The notes: generated by a model not told the origin, from the sequence alone. Positions 9,955-20,194 are shown, counted from the first letter of the stretch. The stretch: DNA of 64,000 nt from Malaya genurostris (GCF_030247185.1 NC_080572.1:102019698-102083697); one strand, 5' to 3'. Numbers and translations: made by a program.

Positions 9955-12900
9955 TTTATCATCCGCCGCAAATGATTCAATCACTGTCCTGCAGTGGAAT
10001 TGTCGAAGCATCATGCCAAAACTTGATTCATTTAAAGTTTTGTTGCATAGTCAAAAATGTGATGTATTTACTTTGTGCGAAACATGGCTTACATCAAACA
10101 TAGCCTTAAATTTTAATGACTTTAACATTATACGTCTCGATAGAGACTCTCCGTATGGTGGAGTGCTTTTAGGAATTAAGAAATGTTATTCCTTTTATAG
10201 ATTAAATATTCCTTCGACTTCTAGTATAGAAGTTGTTGCTTGTCAAATAAACATTAAAGGAAAGGACATTTGCATTGCTTCAGTATATATTCCTCCAAGA
10301 GCTCAAGTTGGACAACGACAGCTTAATGAAATTGTCGAAGCCCTTCCTGCTCCACGTTTGATTTTAGGAGATTTCAATTCGCACGGAATGATGTGGGGTT
10401 CCGTTTACAATGATAGCAGATCATCCTTAATATATAATATTTGCGACAATTTTAGCATGACGGTACTAAATATGGGTAGCATGACACGGATCCCAAGACC
10501 TCCTGCACGTCCAAGTGCATTAGATTTATCTCTTTGCTCGACTTCAATTCGACTAGATTGCACCTGGAAAGTATTTCCTGATTTACACGGTAGCGATCAT
10601 TTACCAATCATCATCTCAATTAGCAGTAACAAAGGCATTGCTAATTCAGTTAATATTCCATATGATTTGACGAAAAATATTGACTGGATTAAATACCAAA
10701 GTAATATTTCAAGTGCCTTAACTTCAATGGAAGAGCTCCCCCCACTTGAAGAATATGACTTCCTCGTTTGTTCGATTCTGGAGGCCGCAGAACAAGCCCA
10801 AACCAAACGATTTCTTGGTCCATCGTCTAACAGAAGGCCTCCAAACCCTTGGTGGGACAAAGAGTGCTCAGATGCTAAGCACGCGAAACAAAATGCCTTC
10901 AAGACGTTTTTAAAACGAGGAGGAGGAACTCCTCAGAATTTTGAAAAATTCTTGACTTTAGAAACCAAGTACAAGAGCATACTTCGGGCCAAGAAATGTA
11001 GCTATTGGAGACATTTTGTCGAAGGTTTGTCAAGAGAAACCTCAATGAGCACTCTTTGGAATACGGCCAGACGAATGAGGAATCGTAACGTAGGAAATGA
11101 GAGTGAGGAATACTCGAACCGATGGATATTTGATTTTGCGAGGAAAGTTTGTCCAGATTCTGTTCCTACGCATAGCATTATTAGGGAATCTTTTTCAAAT
11201 AATGGTTCCATTGATAGCCCCTTTTCAATGATGGAATTTTCCATAGCACTCATGTCTTGTAACAATAACGCTCCTGGGTTGGACAGAATTAAATTCAACT
11301 TGGTGAAGAATCTGCCCGACCTCGCAAAAAGACGTTTGTTGGAATTGTTCAACAAGCTTCTTGAGCAAAATATTGTTCCACCTGACTGGAGGCAAGTGAA
11401 AGTTATCGCCATTCAAAAGCCGGGGAAACCAGCTTCCAATCACAACTCATATAGACCCATCGCGATGTTGTCCTGCATCAGAAAATTGTTCGAAAAAATT
11501 ATTCTACGACGTCTCGACACTTGGGTCGAGACGAACGGTTTGTTGTCAGATACTCAGTTTGGCTTCCGTAGAAATAAAGGGACGAATGATTGCCTTGCAT
11601 TACTTTCGTCTGACATCCAAATTGCCTTCGCTCAAAAGCAACAAATGGCATCTGTATTTTTAGACATTAAAGGAGCATTTGATTCAGTTTCCATTGATGT
11701 TCTTTCAGACAAGCTTCACCAACATGGACTCCCAGCGGTTATAAATAATTATTTGCACAACCTTTTGTCAGAGAAACGCATGCATTTTTCACATGGCGAT
11801 TTGGTAACATTCAGAATTAGCTACATGGGTCTACCGCAAGGCTCTTGCCTCAGTCCGCTCCTCTATAATTTTTACGTGAATGACATTGACAGCTGTCTAG
11901 TATCCCCATGTACACTAAGACAATTGGCAGATGATGGCGTAGTTTCAGTTACTGGACCCAAAGCTATTGATCTGCAAAAACCATTGCAAGATACCTTAGA
12001 TAACTTGTCCGTTTGGGCTGTCCATCTGGGTATCGAATTCTCTGCGGAGAAAACAGAGCTGGTCGTCTTTTCAAGAAAGCATGATCCCGCGCAGCTTCAG
12101 CTTCATATGATGGGAAGAATGATCCAACAGGTTTTGACTTTCAAATACCTCGGGGTGTGGTTTGATTCCAAATGCACGTGGGGAGGACACATTAGGTTTC
12201 TGATAACAAAATGCCAACAAAGAGTAAATTTTCTTCGAACAATAACCGGATCTTGGTGGGGTGCTCATCCGGAAGATCTAATAAAATTGTATCAGACAAC
12301 GATACTTTCAGTGATGGAATATGGATGCGTTTGCTTTCGTTCCGCTGCAAACTCTCATATTATCAAATTAGAGCGAATTCAATATCGTTGTTTGCGAATT
12401 GCTTTAGGCTGCATGCATTCGACACATACAATGAGTCTTGAAGTTCTGGCGGGAGTTCTTCCATTGAAGGATCGTTTTTGGGAGCTTTCGTCGCGACTGC
12501 TAATAAGATGCGAGGTACTGAATCCCCTAGTTATTAATAACTTCGAAAGGCTAGTTGAGCTTCAATCTCAAACAAGATTCATGACTGTATATTTTAACCA
12601 TATGTCACAGGAAATCAACCCTTCAAGATATATTCCTATCCGTGTCAGCCTCCTAAATGTCCCTGACTCAACTTTATTTTTCGACACATCCATGCAGCGC
12701 GAAGTGCGTGGAATTCCGGAACACCTACGCTCGTTGGAAATCCCAAAAATATTTACAAGTAAGTTCAGGCATATCGACTCTGAGAAAATGTTTTACACGG
12801 ACGGATCGCGAATTGAAGAAGCGACAGGGTTTGGTATGTTCAACAATAATGTTTCGGTCTCCTTTAGGCTTCAAGAACCTGCATCTGTTTATATAGCAGA

Positions 12901-13639
12901 GTTAGCAGCAGTTCATTATAGTTTGAGTATAATCGTCACATTATCTCCAAACCATTATTTTCTTTTCACAGATAGTCTGAGTGCAATTGAAGCCATTCGC
13001 TCAAAGGCTGCTGGCAAAAATGAACCTTTTTTCTTGGGCAAAATAAAACAGTGCCTGAACGTCATATTGAATAATAATTATCAAATCACAATTGTTTGGG
13101 TTCCGGCTCATTGCTCCATTCCAGGCAATGAAAGAGCCGATATTTTAGCCAAACGTGGTGCTATTGAGGGTGAAATTTATGAGAGACCAATTGCTTTCAA
13201 TGAATTCTATAGCGCGTCTCGCCAAAGAACACTTGCCAGCTGGCAAGCTTCTTGGGATAAAGATGATCTGGGTCGGTGGATGCACTCAATTATTCCTAAA
13301 ATATCGACAAAGGCATGGTTCAGGGGACTGGATGTGAGTAGAGATTTCATTCGTGTGATGTCCAGACTCATGTCCAATCACTACACGTTAGATGCACATC
13401 TCCTTCGAATTGGACTTTCCGAGACTAATCATTGTGCTTGTGGCGAAGGTTACCGCGATATTGACCATGTTGTTTGGACATGCGTGGAGTATCGTGATGT
13501 CAGATCTCAACTAATAAATTCCTTGCGTACCCAAGGTAGACTATCCAATGTCCCAGTTCGCGACATTCTTGCTTGTCGTGACGTTCCTTACATGAAACTT
13601 CTTTATTATTTCATTAAGTCCATTGGAGTTCCAATTTAA
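9947..13639 (+). CDS. I-clade ORF2: endonuclease / reverse transcriptase / RNase H
   Basis: 1230 residues from ATG 9947; the frame is also open upstream to a TTG at 9935. The apurinic-type endonuclease (about 17-220) shows NCRS, CETWL, GDFNSHG and GSDHLPI. RT (about 480-760) shows SYRPIAML, FGFRRNKGTND, FLDIKGAFDS, GLPQGSCLSP and the catalytic LADDG (the usual aromatic Y/F-ADD is L here). RNase H (about 945-1070) keeps all four acidic residues: YTDGS, AELAAV, FTDSLS and PGNERAD. A C-terminal Cys/His patch (CACGEGYRDIDHVVWTC) is typical of the clade. The enzyme nicks target DNA and primes reverse transcription of element RNA in the nucleus. The frame is fully open. Confidence 0.96.
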   Translation: MDNLSSAANDSITVLQWNCRSIMPKLDSFKVLLHSQKCDVFTLCETWLTSNIALNFNDFNIIRLDRDSPYGGVLLGIKKCYSFYRLNIPSTSSIEVVACQINIKGKDICIASVYIPPRAQVGQRQLNEIVEALPAPRLILGDFNSHGMMWGSVYNDSRSSLIYNICDNFSMTVLNMGSMTRIPRPPARPSALDLSLCSTSIRLDCTWKVFPDLHGSDHLPIIISISSNKGIANSVNIPYDLTKNIDWIKYQSNISSALTSMEELPPLEEYDFLVCSILEAAEQAQTKRFLGPSSNRRPPNPWWDKECSDAKHAKQNAFKTFLKRGGGTPQNFEKFLTLETKYKSILRAKKCSYWRHFVEGLSRETSMSTLWNTARRMRNRNVGNESEEYSNRWIFDFARKVCPDSVPTHSIIRESFSNNGSIDSPFSMMEFSIALMSCNNNAPGLDRIKFNLVKNLPDLAKRRLLELFNKLLEQNIVPPDWRQVKVIAIQKPGKPASNHNSYRPIAMLSCIRKLFEKIILRRLDTWVETNGLLSDTQFGFRRNKGTNDCLALLSSDIQIAFAQKQQMASVFLDIKGAFDSVSIDVLSDKLHQHGLPAVINNYLHNLLSEKRMHFSHGDLVTFRISYMGLPQGSCLSPLLYNFYVNDIDSCLVSPCTLRQLADDGVVSVTGPKAIDLQKPLQDTLDNLSVWAVHLGIEFSAEKTELVVFSRKHDPAQLQLHMMGRMIQQVLTFKYLGVWFDSKCTWGGHIRFLITKCQQRVNFLRTITGSWWGAHPEDLIKLYQTTILSVMEYGCVCFRSAANSHIIKLERIQYRCLRIALGCMHSTHTMSLEVLAGVLPLKDRFWELSSRLLIRCEVLNPLVINNFERLVELQSQTRFMTVYFNHMSQEINPSRYIPIRVSLLNVPDSTLFFDTSMQREVRGIPEHLRSLEIPKIFTSKFRHIDSEKMFYTDGSRIEEATGFGMFNNNVSVSFRLQEPASVYIAELAAVHYSLSIIVTLSPNHYFLFTDSLSAIEAIRSKAAGKNEPFFLGKIKQCLNVILNNNYQITIVWVPAHCSIPGNERADILAKRGAIEGEIYERPIAFNEFYSASRQRTLASWQASWDKDDLGRWMHSIIPKISTKAWFRGLDVSRDFIRVMSRLMSNHYTLDAHLLRIGLSETNHCACGEGYRDIDHVVWTCVEYRDVRSQLINSLRTQGRLSNVPVRDILACRDVPYMKLLYYFIKSIGVPI

Positions 13640-13961
13640 ATTTTATTTTATGTTAGATTGTTTTCTCTTCCATGAGTTCAACCAATAGCCAGCTATCTTA
13701 TATTAAATAAAAGTGATGAACTGATACAAACAAACCTGAAATAGTTATAAGATCATGTACAAAATAAATGTATTTCATTTAATGTAATTTATAATAGCAA
13801 CTCGCTTGATAAAAACAGTGTTTAGATTAACTAATGAATACCAACATACTAATAGGATATTCGAAATGTATTAGGTTTAAAGTACTATGTATTGTAGATG
13901 CCACGGCGAAGAAAAACTTATGTATATTGCCTATGAAATAAACGTATTTATGAAAAAAAAA
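13640..13961 (+). other. 3' UTR and A tail of the I-clade element
   Basis: AT-rich with several AATAAA-like hexamers (near 13706, 13764 and 13938), ending in A9 at 13953-13961. The terminal part (CGGCGAAGAAAAAC, ATTGCCTATGAAATAAACG) is recognisable inverted at 30086-30150, which shows the two insertions share a family. Confidence 0.9.
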
Positions 13962-13973
13962 ATAAACCACAAT
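13962..13973. repeat. TSD, right copy, of the I-clade element
   Basis: ATAAACCACAAT, identical to 7924-7935. Confidence 0.9.
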
Positions 13974-14417
13974 CTGTCACATACATCGCAAAAAAAAACC
14001 AAAGCAATTGTTAGAGAATTTTTAATCGAATCTCGTGTTGCGGCTTCCAAATTCAAATCAATTATTTCTGTTGATTATATCAAAAAATACATTTGAAAAT
14101 TATGTATTTCTATCAACAACTCACCAAAATTTGAATGTACCGAAGAACATTCTGTATTATCCTCCTCTGCCAAATGCTACGCGCTTAGCAATGGAACAAC
14201 AGGACCTACCTGGACCAAACTGTGAAATGTTTTAAAATGATTATATAAGCTATTGTCACACTTTTCCATTGAAAGAAATGGTTTTAAATTCTTCGGTGAT
14301 CGTTTTTTTTCATATAAAATAAATTCACTTTTCAATTTAGGACACATTTTCGTCTCAAGATTTACAGTTCGTCATGTTTCTGATTATCTACTAATCGATT
14401 CGTTTCAAAACATGATC
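13974..14417. other. anonymous AT-rich sequence between two LINE insertions
   Basis: Only short open frames without family resemblance. It supplies the first TSD copy of the next element at 14418-14431. Confidence 0.5.
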
Positions 14418-14445
14418 ACTATTTCGCACAAACATCACCGCTTCT

Positions 14446-15222
14446 TACAAACTCAGTGATCCGGTTTCAGTTTACGTCGCAGAATTAGCTGCTATTCAGT
14501 ACACCCTCGAGATCATTGAAACCTTGCCCAAAGACCATTACTTCATTGTCACGGACAGTCTAAGCTCAATAGAAGCTCTCCGGGCAATGAAGCCAGGAAA
14601 GTGTCCCCCATATTTCCTGGGGAAAATACGGGAACATTTGAGTACTTTATCTGAACGGTCTTATTTAATATCGTTAGTCTGGGTCCCTTCGCATTGTTCC
14701 ATTCCGGGCAATGAAAAGGCAGACTCATTGGCTAAAGTGGGCGCATTAGAAGGTGATATTTATGAAAGACCAATCTGCTTCAATGAATTTTTCAGTATCT
14801 CTCGTCAGAAAACTCTCGAAAGTTGGCAAACTTCATGGAGCAATGACGAACTGGGACGATGGCTACACTCCATTATCCCTAAGGTATCGACGAAACCTTG
14901 GTTCAAGGGGATGAACGTGAGTCGTGATTTCATTCGCGTTATGTCACGACTCATGTCAAATCACTATACATTCAACGCACATCTCCGGCGTATCGGGATC
15001 GTGGAGAACGGGCTCTGCACCTGTGGCGACGGTTATCAGGACATCGAGCATGTCGTGTGGTCGTGCGTAGAGTATCGCGACGCCAGGTTGAAGCTACTGG
15101 AATCCCTCAGGGCCCGAGGTAGACCGCCTGAGGTTCCGGTTCGGGATGTGTTGGCGAGTCGGGATAGTTCATATATGCTTCTCATATACCAGTTTCTCAA
15201 ACACATTAATATACAAGTGTAA
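14446..15222 (+). pseudogene. I-clade ORF2 C-terminus (RNase H and Cys/His tail), truncated
   Basis: The frame reads YKLSDPVSVYVAELAAIQYT, then HYFIVTDSLSSIEAL, VWVPSHCSIPGNEKADSLAK, and a C-terminal CTCGDGYQDIEHVVWSC patch, ending at 15222. It aligns along its length with the same part of the complete element (AELAAV, FTDSLS, PGNERAD), with many conservative differences. The first RNase H aspartate (YTDGS) lies upstream of the truncation and is missing. No stop or frameshift is seen in what remains, so the insertion is fairly young. It cannot encode a working protein. Confidence 0.93.
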
Positions 15223-15224
15223 TC

Positions 15225-15889
15225 TGTTACATCTGGCTTAGAAAGTTCCTCCTATTTATCGACGTTGTTTCAACTGTGGCTAAGAATTATTTCTCAACTG
15301 CAGGTTCGACACTAACTTCCGCCGATTATCCCGATTCCTCATCTGTCCACCATCTTCATCGGAACTAACAAGATCTTTTTGCTGTCACTAACCTTCGCTT
15401 CCCCCCTCCCCGTCTTTTCACCATCTCGATGTCAACTAATTAGATCTCTGTCGTTTTAGTCATTTCATTCCCATATCCCCATTTTACTTCGTTTTCCGCA
15501 ATATTTACTTCGCTATCTTTTTTTTTTTCATTTTCTTCTGTAACAACACCATCATCGCCCACGGAAACTTATCAACAGCATGCGGGCCACCCGCCGGGTA
15601 TTCGTAACCTGGGGGTGTTTCTCGCGGACCCACACGGACCGAAGAATGCGGCCAACATGAATATTCACCAACGCCATATGGAAGACTCTCATGAAATATT
15701 CAGATCACCGGCCGATCACCACATGAAGGCTGGATCTGCCAAAGTCAACCACTGCGACCCAAATATGACATTACTTAATGATACAACCCTAGTTTTAAGT
15801 TAGTCGTAAATTTTAAATTAGTAAAAGCCCTTGGCATCTTAGAGCTTAAGCAGTGTGCCTTAAACATTATATTCTTGAATAAAAAAAAA
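15225..15889 (+). other. 3' UTR of the truncated I-clade element
   Basis: Pyrimidine-rich at 15395-15560 (CCCCCCTCCCCGTC, TTTTTTTTTTCATTTTC), then GC-rich (CATGCGGGCCACCCGCC near 15580), then the A-tailed end. It holds a 62-codon frame at 15615-15803 that I do not regard as a gene. Confidence 0.8.
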
Positions 15890-15903
15890 ACTATTTCGCA
15901 CAA

Positions 15904-16359
15904 TTACACTACCATTGAATGTTGGATAACTTCATAATTAGTAATGTTCACTTGCCACTTGTTTAGTTAACGATTAAAAACTTCAAAAATTACCCGACAA
16001 GTAATACAAGTCTTAAAAATTAGAGATGAAAGTTTTTCACTTAGTTCACTTGATTGCGCTTTGTTTTCATCTCATTTGGTTTTGCAAAGTTGACAAGTTA
16101 TCTCATAATGTTACAAAATAGAAATTGTTTTTCTTCTTCAAATTATCATAAAAAAATATGTTTTTGGTGTCCGTGGCATTAGTTTAATTATATTATTGAT
16201 ATTAATATTTCAATGAAACTGTTTCGGCTTCGAATATTACCAGAAAGAGCGTGTTAAATACTATTGAAATAACCATTGTGGCCAATCTAGTAGTACTGGT
16301 TTCATTCCGCTATACGTCAACATAACGCTATGAAGTGTGTGTGTTTCATCGGCTGTGCA
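15904..16359. other. anonymous AT-rich sequence
   Basis: No gene, tRNA or recognisable repeat. Confidence 0.5.
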
Positions 16360-16719
16360 CAGAGATGCCAGATATTTTCATAGAAAATATGTATTACTTT
16401 GCATAGAAAGTCTATATCTGCTCTATCTGTTTTCACTAATAAAATGGTGTTAATCATAATCAATTATCTGCATAAAAGATTTCCACTTTAACATGTGATT
16501 TGTCCATTGATTAATAAACTTTTAAAGAATCACTCCAATCAAATACTAATAGATACTCAGAGAGAAAAGTCTAATTTTTTACTTCTCACTTTATATGAAC
16601 CTGTACAAATATGCATTAAATTTAGGAAATCTGTATAAAATCTATACATTGATTTAAATCAGTATGCGAACGCAAAAATCTATACAATTCATGATAAATC
16701 TATATAAATGGCATCTCTG
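16360..16719. mobile_element. MITE-like element with CAGAGATGCCA termini
   Basis: The ends are exact inverted repeats of 11 bp: CAGAGATGCCA at 16360-16370 and TGGCATCTCTG at 16709-16719. The 360-bp interior is very AT-rich with repeated ATCTRTATA-type motifs and no coding sequence. I could not define a target-site duplication, so the superfamily is open. Confidence 0.65.
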
Positions 16720-17631
16720 ACTCTGCATTTTGTTTTAAGAAGGGCTAATGCCTAAATACTAACAATTCCTTTTTTGGTTTTATTTAAAGTTCACCAAATA
16801 AACTTTGCTAGAAAATTTTAAATTTAAAGCGAAGGTAACGGACACGACCGAAAATTTTTTAAACGTTGAAATGATTTCAAACTGGTTCTAAAAATATCGT
16901 GTGTTGTATCTTAGTTGGCATTAGGCCGTTTTTTAAGAAGAATTCTGACATTTTGAACCTGAGAGTATAATAGTGGAATATTTTGTTTTCATTGCTGTCG
17001 CCATTACTAATTTATAGGATGAATAAAGGACCAACGATAGGATGGAAAAAAATCCATTGGGATGAAATTAGGAGCTGAGTAGTGTACGCATCATAAGTAT
17101 TTTTAGCTGTTTCATGAATATTAGTTGAATTTTAAAGAAATGTGAATCAATTCTCAACGTGGAGCAAGGCGAATGAAGTAGTAATATGACAAAGTTATAG
17201 TGATTTTAGTGGCTAAATCGAGGTTTTGAGGCGACGTTCTTAAAAATGAGATGAAATAGGGAGCCCTTACCCTACGTAATCTAAAATTGACATTTCACAT
17301 AACAGATAAACAAACATTTGTTGCTAAAAGAATATTTTGTTTTTAGATTATATTTTCTCTACTCAAAACTATAGATCGCAGAATCGCAGAAAATCGAATC
17401 GATGATTCGACTTGATAATTCTCATTTGAATCTCAGAAATGTCATCGAGAGAAATTCGCTCTCGCACTGGTGTCGATTCTATGTTAAATGAGCCATGCCG
17501 GGTTTTTGTTGTTGCGATGATATCCGTATCTCTTTGATAGCACTGATTCCATCGTTGCAGAGTTGCCAGTGAGTGTCCTTTGATACGATAAAAGCCATCC
17601 TTGACCGGCACCACATTTTTTTCGACAAATA
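16720..17631. other. anonymous sequence
   Basis: No supported gene. A 98-codon minus frame (17369-17665) overlaps the start of the basic ORF on the other strand and resembles no family I know. Confidence 0.45.
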
Positions 17632-17853
17632 GTGAAAAATGATATGCAGAGATGCAGAGAGACAAAGCAAGCCAAAGTTTTGGCCAAACATCTAGCTACT
17701 CATGCAGCAGATGCTCCGGCTAAGAAAAAACGTGGAAAGCCGGCCAAATCAACACCAAAGGCGCCACCATCTAAATTATCGGCCAAGAGAGTCAAGGCTA
17801 AGGCACCATCAGACAATGAAGACTTTTGTCCAAAACGCCTCCGAAAAGAATAA
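17632..17853 (+). pseudogene. short basic ORF, possible transposase C-terminal tail
   Basis: 73 codons, strongly basic: RETKQAKVLAKHLATHAAD, then APAKKKRGKPAKSTPKAP and a tail ending DNEDFCPKRLRKE. A paralogue lies on the minus strand at 57217-57432 (ETKQSKVFAKHL, ADAPAKK, STPKA). The Lys/Pro/Ala repeats followed by an acidic DNED stretch resemble C-terminal tails of pogo/CENP-B-type transposases, but no DDE core or helix-turn-helix is present. AATAAA hexamers follow at 17850 and 17915. The existence of a repeated ORF is visible; its origin is inferred and weak. Confidence 0.4.
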
Positions 17854-18255
17854 ATTCGGATTTTTATATGAATAGTTGCAGTCTTTACTTATATGTTTTC
17901 ATTTTTAGCGATAAATAAAAAAATAAATATATACACACTTAAATTTTATTGCTGAATCTCGAGATTTACACAGACGAGTGCTCGGTAATCGTCTTGGAAA
18001 AATGTACAATTACTGAGAATCTCGGCAATTCTAAATTTATTAACTGTCAATTATTGCCGAACTTGTCAGCAGAAATTTTACTGTTAGTTCGGCAGAAGCG
18101 ATCAGGATTGAATCATGAATTGCCGAGTCATCAGTAACCCAACCTGGAATGGATTTTTCTTTATTATTGTGTGTAAAATAAGTCACAAAAGCAAAGGTTG
18201 GAGAAATATGGTGTTTTATTATGTTCATTTGAATCTAGCATACAAAAAAGTACGG
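17854..18255. other. anonymous sequence with short CTCGG-type inverted motifs
   Basis: Between 17955 and 18110 there are repeated CTCGAGA, CTCGGTAAT, CTGAGAATCTCGGCAA and GCCGAAC words in both orientations. Similar words (GCCGAGCTCGAGAATCAG) occur at 19732-19750. A small inverted-repeat element is possible, but ends could not be set. Confidence 0.35.
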
Positions 18256-19348
18256 GTGTGTAATGTCAGAGACATAACTGGATGTCGTGAATACGAATAA
18301 AACTGACACGATTTCTTTACACTTTCGAATTCGAATCGATAGTTGATTGATTGTGTGAATTGCGAAACTTTTCCCCCTTTTCATTACTAAAATTTTCAAC
18401 GATTTTTGACGTCGATTATCTCATTTCCGATTTGCATATTTCATTGAAAGAAACTATCAAGGTGCTGTACAGAGATCATTTCTGCCTTTTAGAAGGACCA
18501 AATTGTGGAATTCTCTACGAAATTTAGCACAGTTCGGAACATTTTTCTCGAACGATTTTCGCACAGCGAAAAGTGCACGAAGCAAATCAAATATTTTGGA
18601 TTTTCACTAAACTGATGATTTCTAATTTCTACCTTCGATTTGCAAAGAAGTAATCTTAATAGTTCTTTACATAACATTTAGAGCCATTAGAACGGCTGAC
18701 TTGTCCACTTTTCGTTGCTTGTTTTCTTTCTCACTAATGCAAACCATCAGCAGCTGATGCAATCGTTCTTGCTTGAATTGAAACTAGCTTTGCGAACAAA
18801 CCGACACATCCGCTCGCAGTGCCAAATGATGCGAAACTGGTTTAATTCGTCTTCTCGCCTTGACGATCGGAAGGCAAATGAGAACTACGACCTGAGCCTT
18901 TGAGGTTTTTAACCACGCAGAAGGTGCGCTCTCCGTGCCGCTGTTTGAATGTTTCTTCTCGCCCCGACGTCTTCTTTCATCCAACGCACAAGAAGAAATG
19001 ATCGATTTTCGACCACGGTTTTCCTTTTATAAGCAGTCAGTTGAAGATATGTGCCTGACTATCTCAAAATCGTCGTCCTTGCGCGAATAACCCAAGCAAA
19101 AGTAAAGAGTTTTCCGCGTTGTTTTAAAATTTTTAGAAAACTTAATTTTTGAGTTGTTTGTGGTTATCTCACACTGTTCAAAATATTATCCTAAATTCCT
19201 GATCAAATTTTTGATGAAATAGTTAAAGAATTATGTTGCTGCCTTTATTACAAGTCGAGATATTCACGATTAAGTTATGCCCATTCTTCCATATGGGTAA
19301 TTTTGAAAAGGCGTCCCATAGTAAAGTAAGTCGTATTCACGACATCAC
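18256..19348 (-). mobile_element. family C element, copy 1 (inverted termini, TATA/Inr inside)
   Basis: The left end contains GGATGTCGTGAATACGA and the right end TCGTATTCACGACATC, giving inverted termini about 1.1 kb apart. On the minus strand it holds TATAAAAGG (19023-19031) and an initiator match TCATTT about 31 nt downstream, then a 66-codon frame starting MDERRRRGEKKHSNSG. An AGCC-GTTCTAAT-GGCT hairpin lies near 18690. Related copies: 20195-20350, 21736-22916, 26391-26878, 38462-39300 and 46165-46990. No transposase is encoded, so it is presumably non-autonomous. Confidence 0.75.
19023..19031 (-). promoter_or_regulatory. TATA box of a core promoter within family C copy 1
   Basis: TATAAAAGG on the minus strand. 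TCATTT, an exact match to the arthropod initiator TCAKTY, follows with its A about 32 nt from the first T. The same pair sits in the copy at 26553-26562, and TATAAAAGG plus TCATTC occurs at 46370-46407 in the inverted copy. Confidence 0.5.
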
Positions 19349-19360
19349 GCCTAAATAAAT

Positions 19361-19500
19361 CATGATTTCATGAGCAAAATGATTGGTATCATGCAAAATA
19401 AAACATTTTTCATGAAAATTTTCATGATATCTTTCATTTTGCTTATGAAATTTCATGAGAAGGCATGGTTCATGATTTCATGATTTAAAAATCATGGTAC
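19361..19500. repeat. CATGA-rich inverted-repeat region
   Basis: CATGATTTCATGA occurs at 19361-19373 and 19471-19483. Between them lie many CATGA/TCATG words (CATGAAAATTTTCATGATAT). The sequence can fold on itself in many registers. It may be a small palindromic MITE. No target duplication was identified. Confidence 0.55.
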
Positions 19501-19744
19501 CGGTAATAGATTTTTATACGTGTATATATAAAGATATACAAATATAAGCACGAATACGTGTCTACATGAATACATATATACATATATAAGGCGCGTAAAA
19601 TGAGGTTCGGCAAAAGTACGCGCTTTACTGAGAGATCAGCATATTACTTCAACGAATTTCGGAATAGACCATGTTGGTTACTGAACAATCAGTAAAAGGT
19701 CGTGTTGCCGATCAACTTCGGCATTTCAAAATGCCGAGCTCGAG
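19501..19744. other. anonymous sequence, TA-rich then GCCGA-rich
   Basis: TATACAAATATA-type words at 19500-19590, then CTTCGGCATTTCAAAATGCCGA (19717-19738), an imperfect palindrome. No gene. Confidence 0.4.
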
Positions 19745-19845
19745 AATCAGTTTAAAGTGTGTATGTCCGCTTAATGTGCACTTAGTCAGAAATTATAAGC
19801 TTAAAATAAAAGGGTGCCGGTAACCGAACACTCTCCTCTACCATA
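19745..19845 (+). repeat. repeat G, plus copy (ends GGGTGCCGGTAACCGAACAC)
   Basis: It contains TGTCCGCTTAATGTGCACTT, AAATTATAAGCTTAAAATAA and then GGGTGCCGGTAACCGAACAC. The same string in reverse orientation is at 55768-55875, with further GGTGCCGG...ACAC ends at 57466, 57484 and 57815. The shared edge suggests a transposon terminus. The basic ORF at 57217-57432 lies beside two of these ends. Confidence 0.55.
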
Positions 19846-20194
19846 GTCTAATTTGTGTGTGATGAACCATATCCCAGTACTCCCCCATCGCTGTAACCTC
19901 ACGAGATATGATGAATGAATTAAATGAGGAATGCTTCGCGAAAAATGGAATCCAACGATCATCGCAGTGACGCTACTCGAACCAATTCGAAGAGTGAAGT
20001 AAATGAACGAAAGACAAACGAATGTATAAAACGAACAGTCACGATGTAGACCAGCAGCGAAGAATGCATTAGTAGATTCGGGTTCTCTACGATTATTATT
20101 CATTTTCACCATTCTCTCTTTCGTGCAGTAAATAGTCCGCCGTGCACTAAAAATCAACAATATGATATCATTTACTCTTCTATGATTGGTTAAT

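Larger units (their letters stand above)
7936..13961 (+). mobile_element. complete I-clade non-LTR retrotransposon
   Basis: It is flanked by a 12-bp direct repeat ATAAACCACAAT at 7924-7935 and 13962-13973, the TSD expected from target-primed reverse transcription. The order is a 5' UTR of about 705 bp, ORF1 (8641-9954), ORF2 (9947-13639), a 3' UTR of about 320 bp and a short A9 tail at 13953-13961. ORF2 carries endonuclease, RT and RNase H, which with the knuckle-type ORF1 places it in the I clade. Both ORFs are open and the TSD is exact, so the copy is young and may be competent. The 6026-bp length is within the I-clade range. A 3' relative lies inverted at 30086-30935. Confidence 0.95.
14432..15889 (+). 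mobile_element. 5'-truncated I-clade retrotransposon, second family
   Basis: It is bounded by a 14-bp exact direct repeat, ACTATTTCGCACAA, at 14418-14431 and 15890-15903. It starts inside the RNase H domain of ORF2 and ends in an A10 run (15881-15890). The roughly 665-bp 3' UTR is unlike that of 7936-13961, so this is a separate family. Its last 60 bp (CATCTTAGAGCTTAAGCAGT and TTGAATAAAA) occur again as a tiny insertion at 33821-33879. 5' truncation is the normal result of incomplete target-primed reverse transcription. Confidence 0.95.

Noticed and set aside
18784..18984. MDERRRRGEKKHSNSG frame as a real small protein or a histone H2B relic
   Set aside because: Repeated at 26514 in a near-identical copy only. 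A short IQTA-R-LL similarity to H2B in another frame is within chance.
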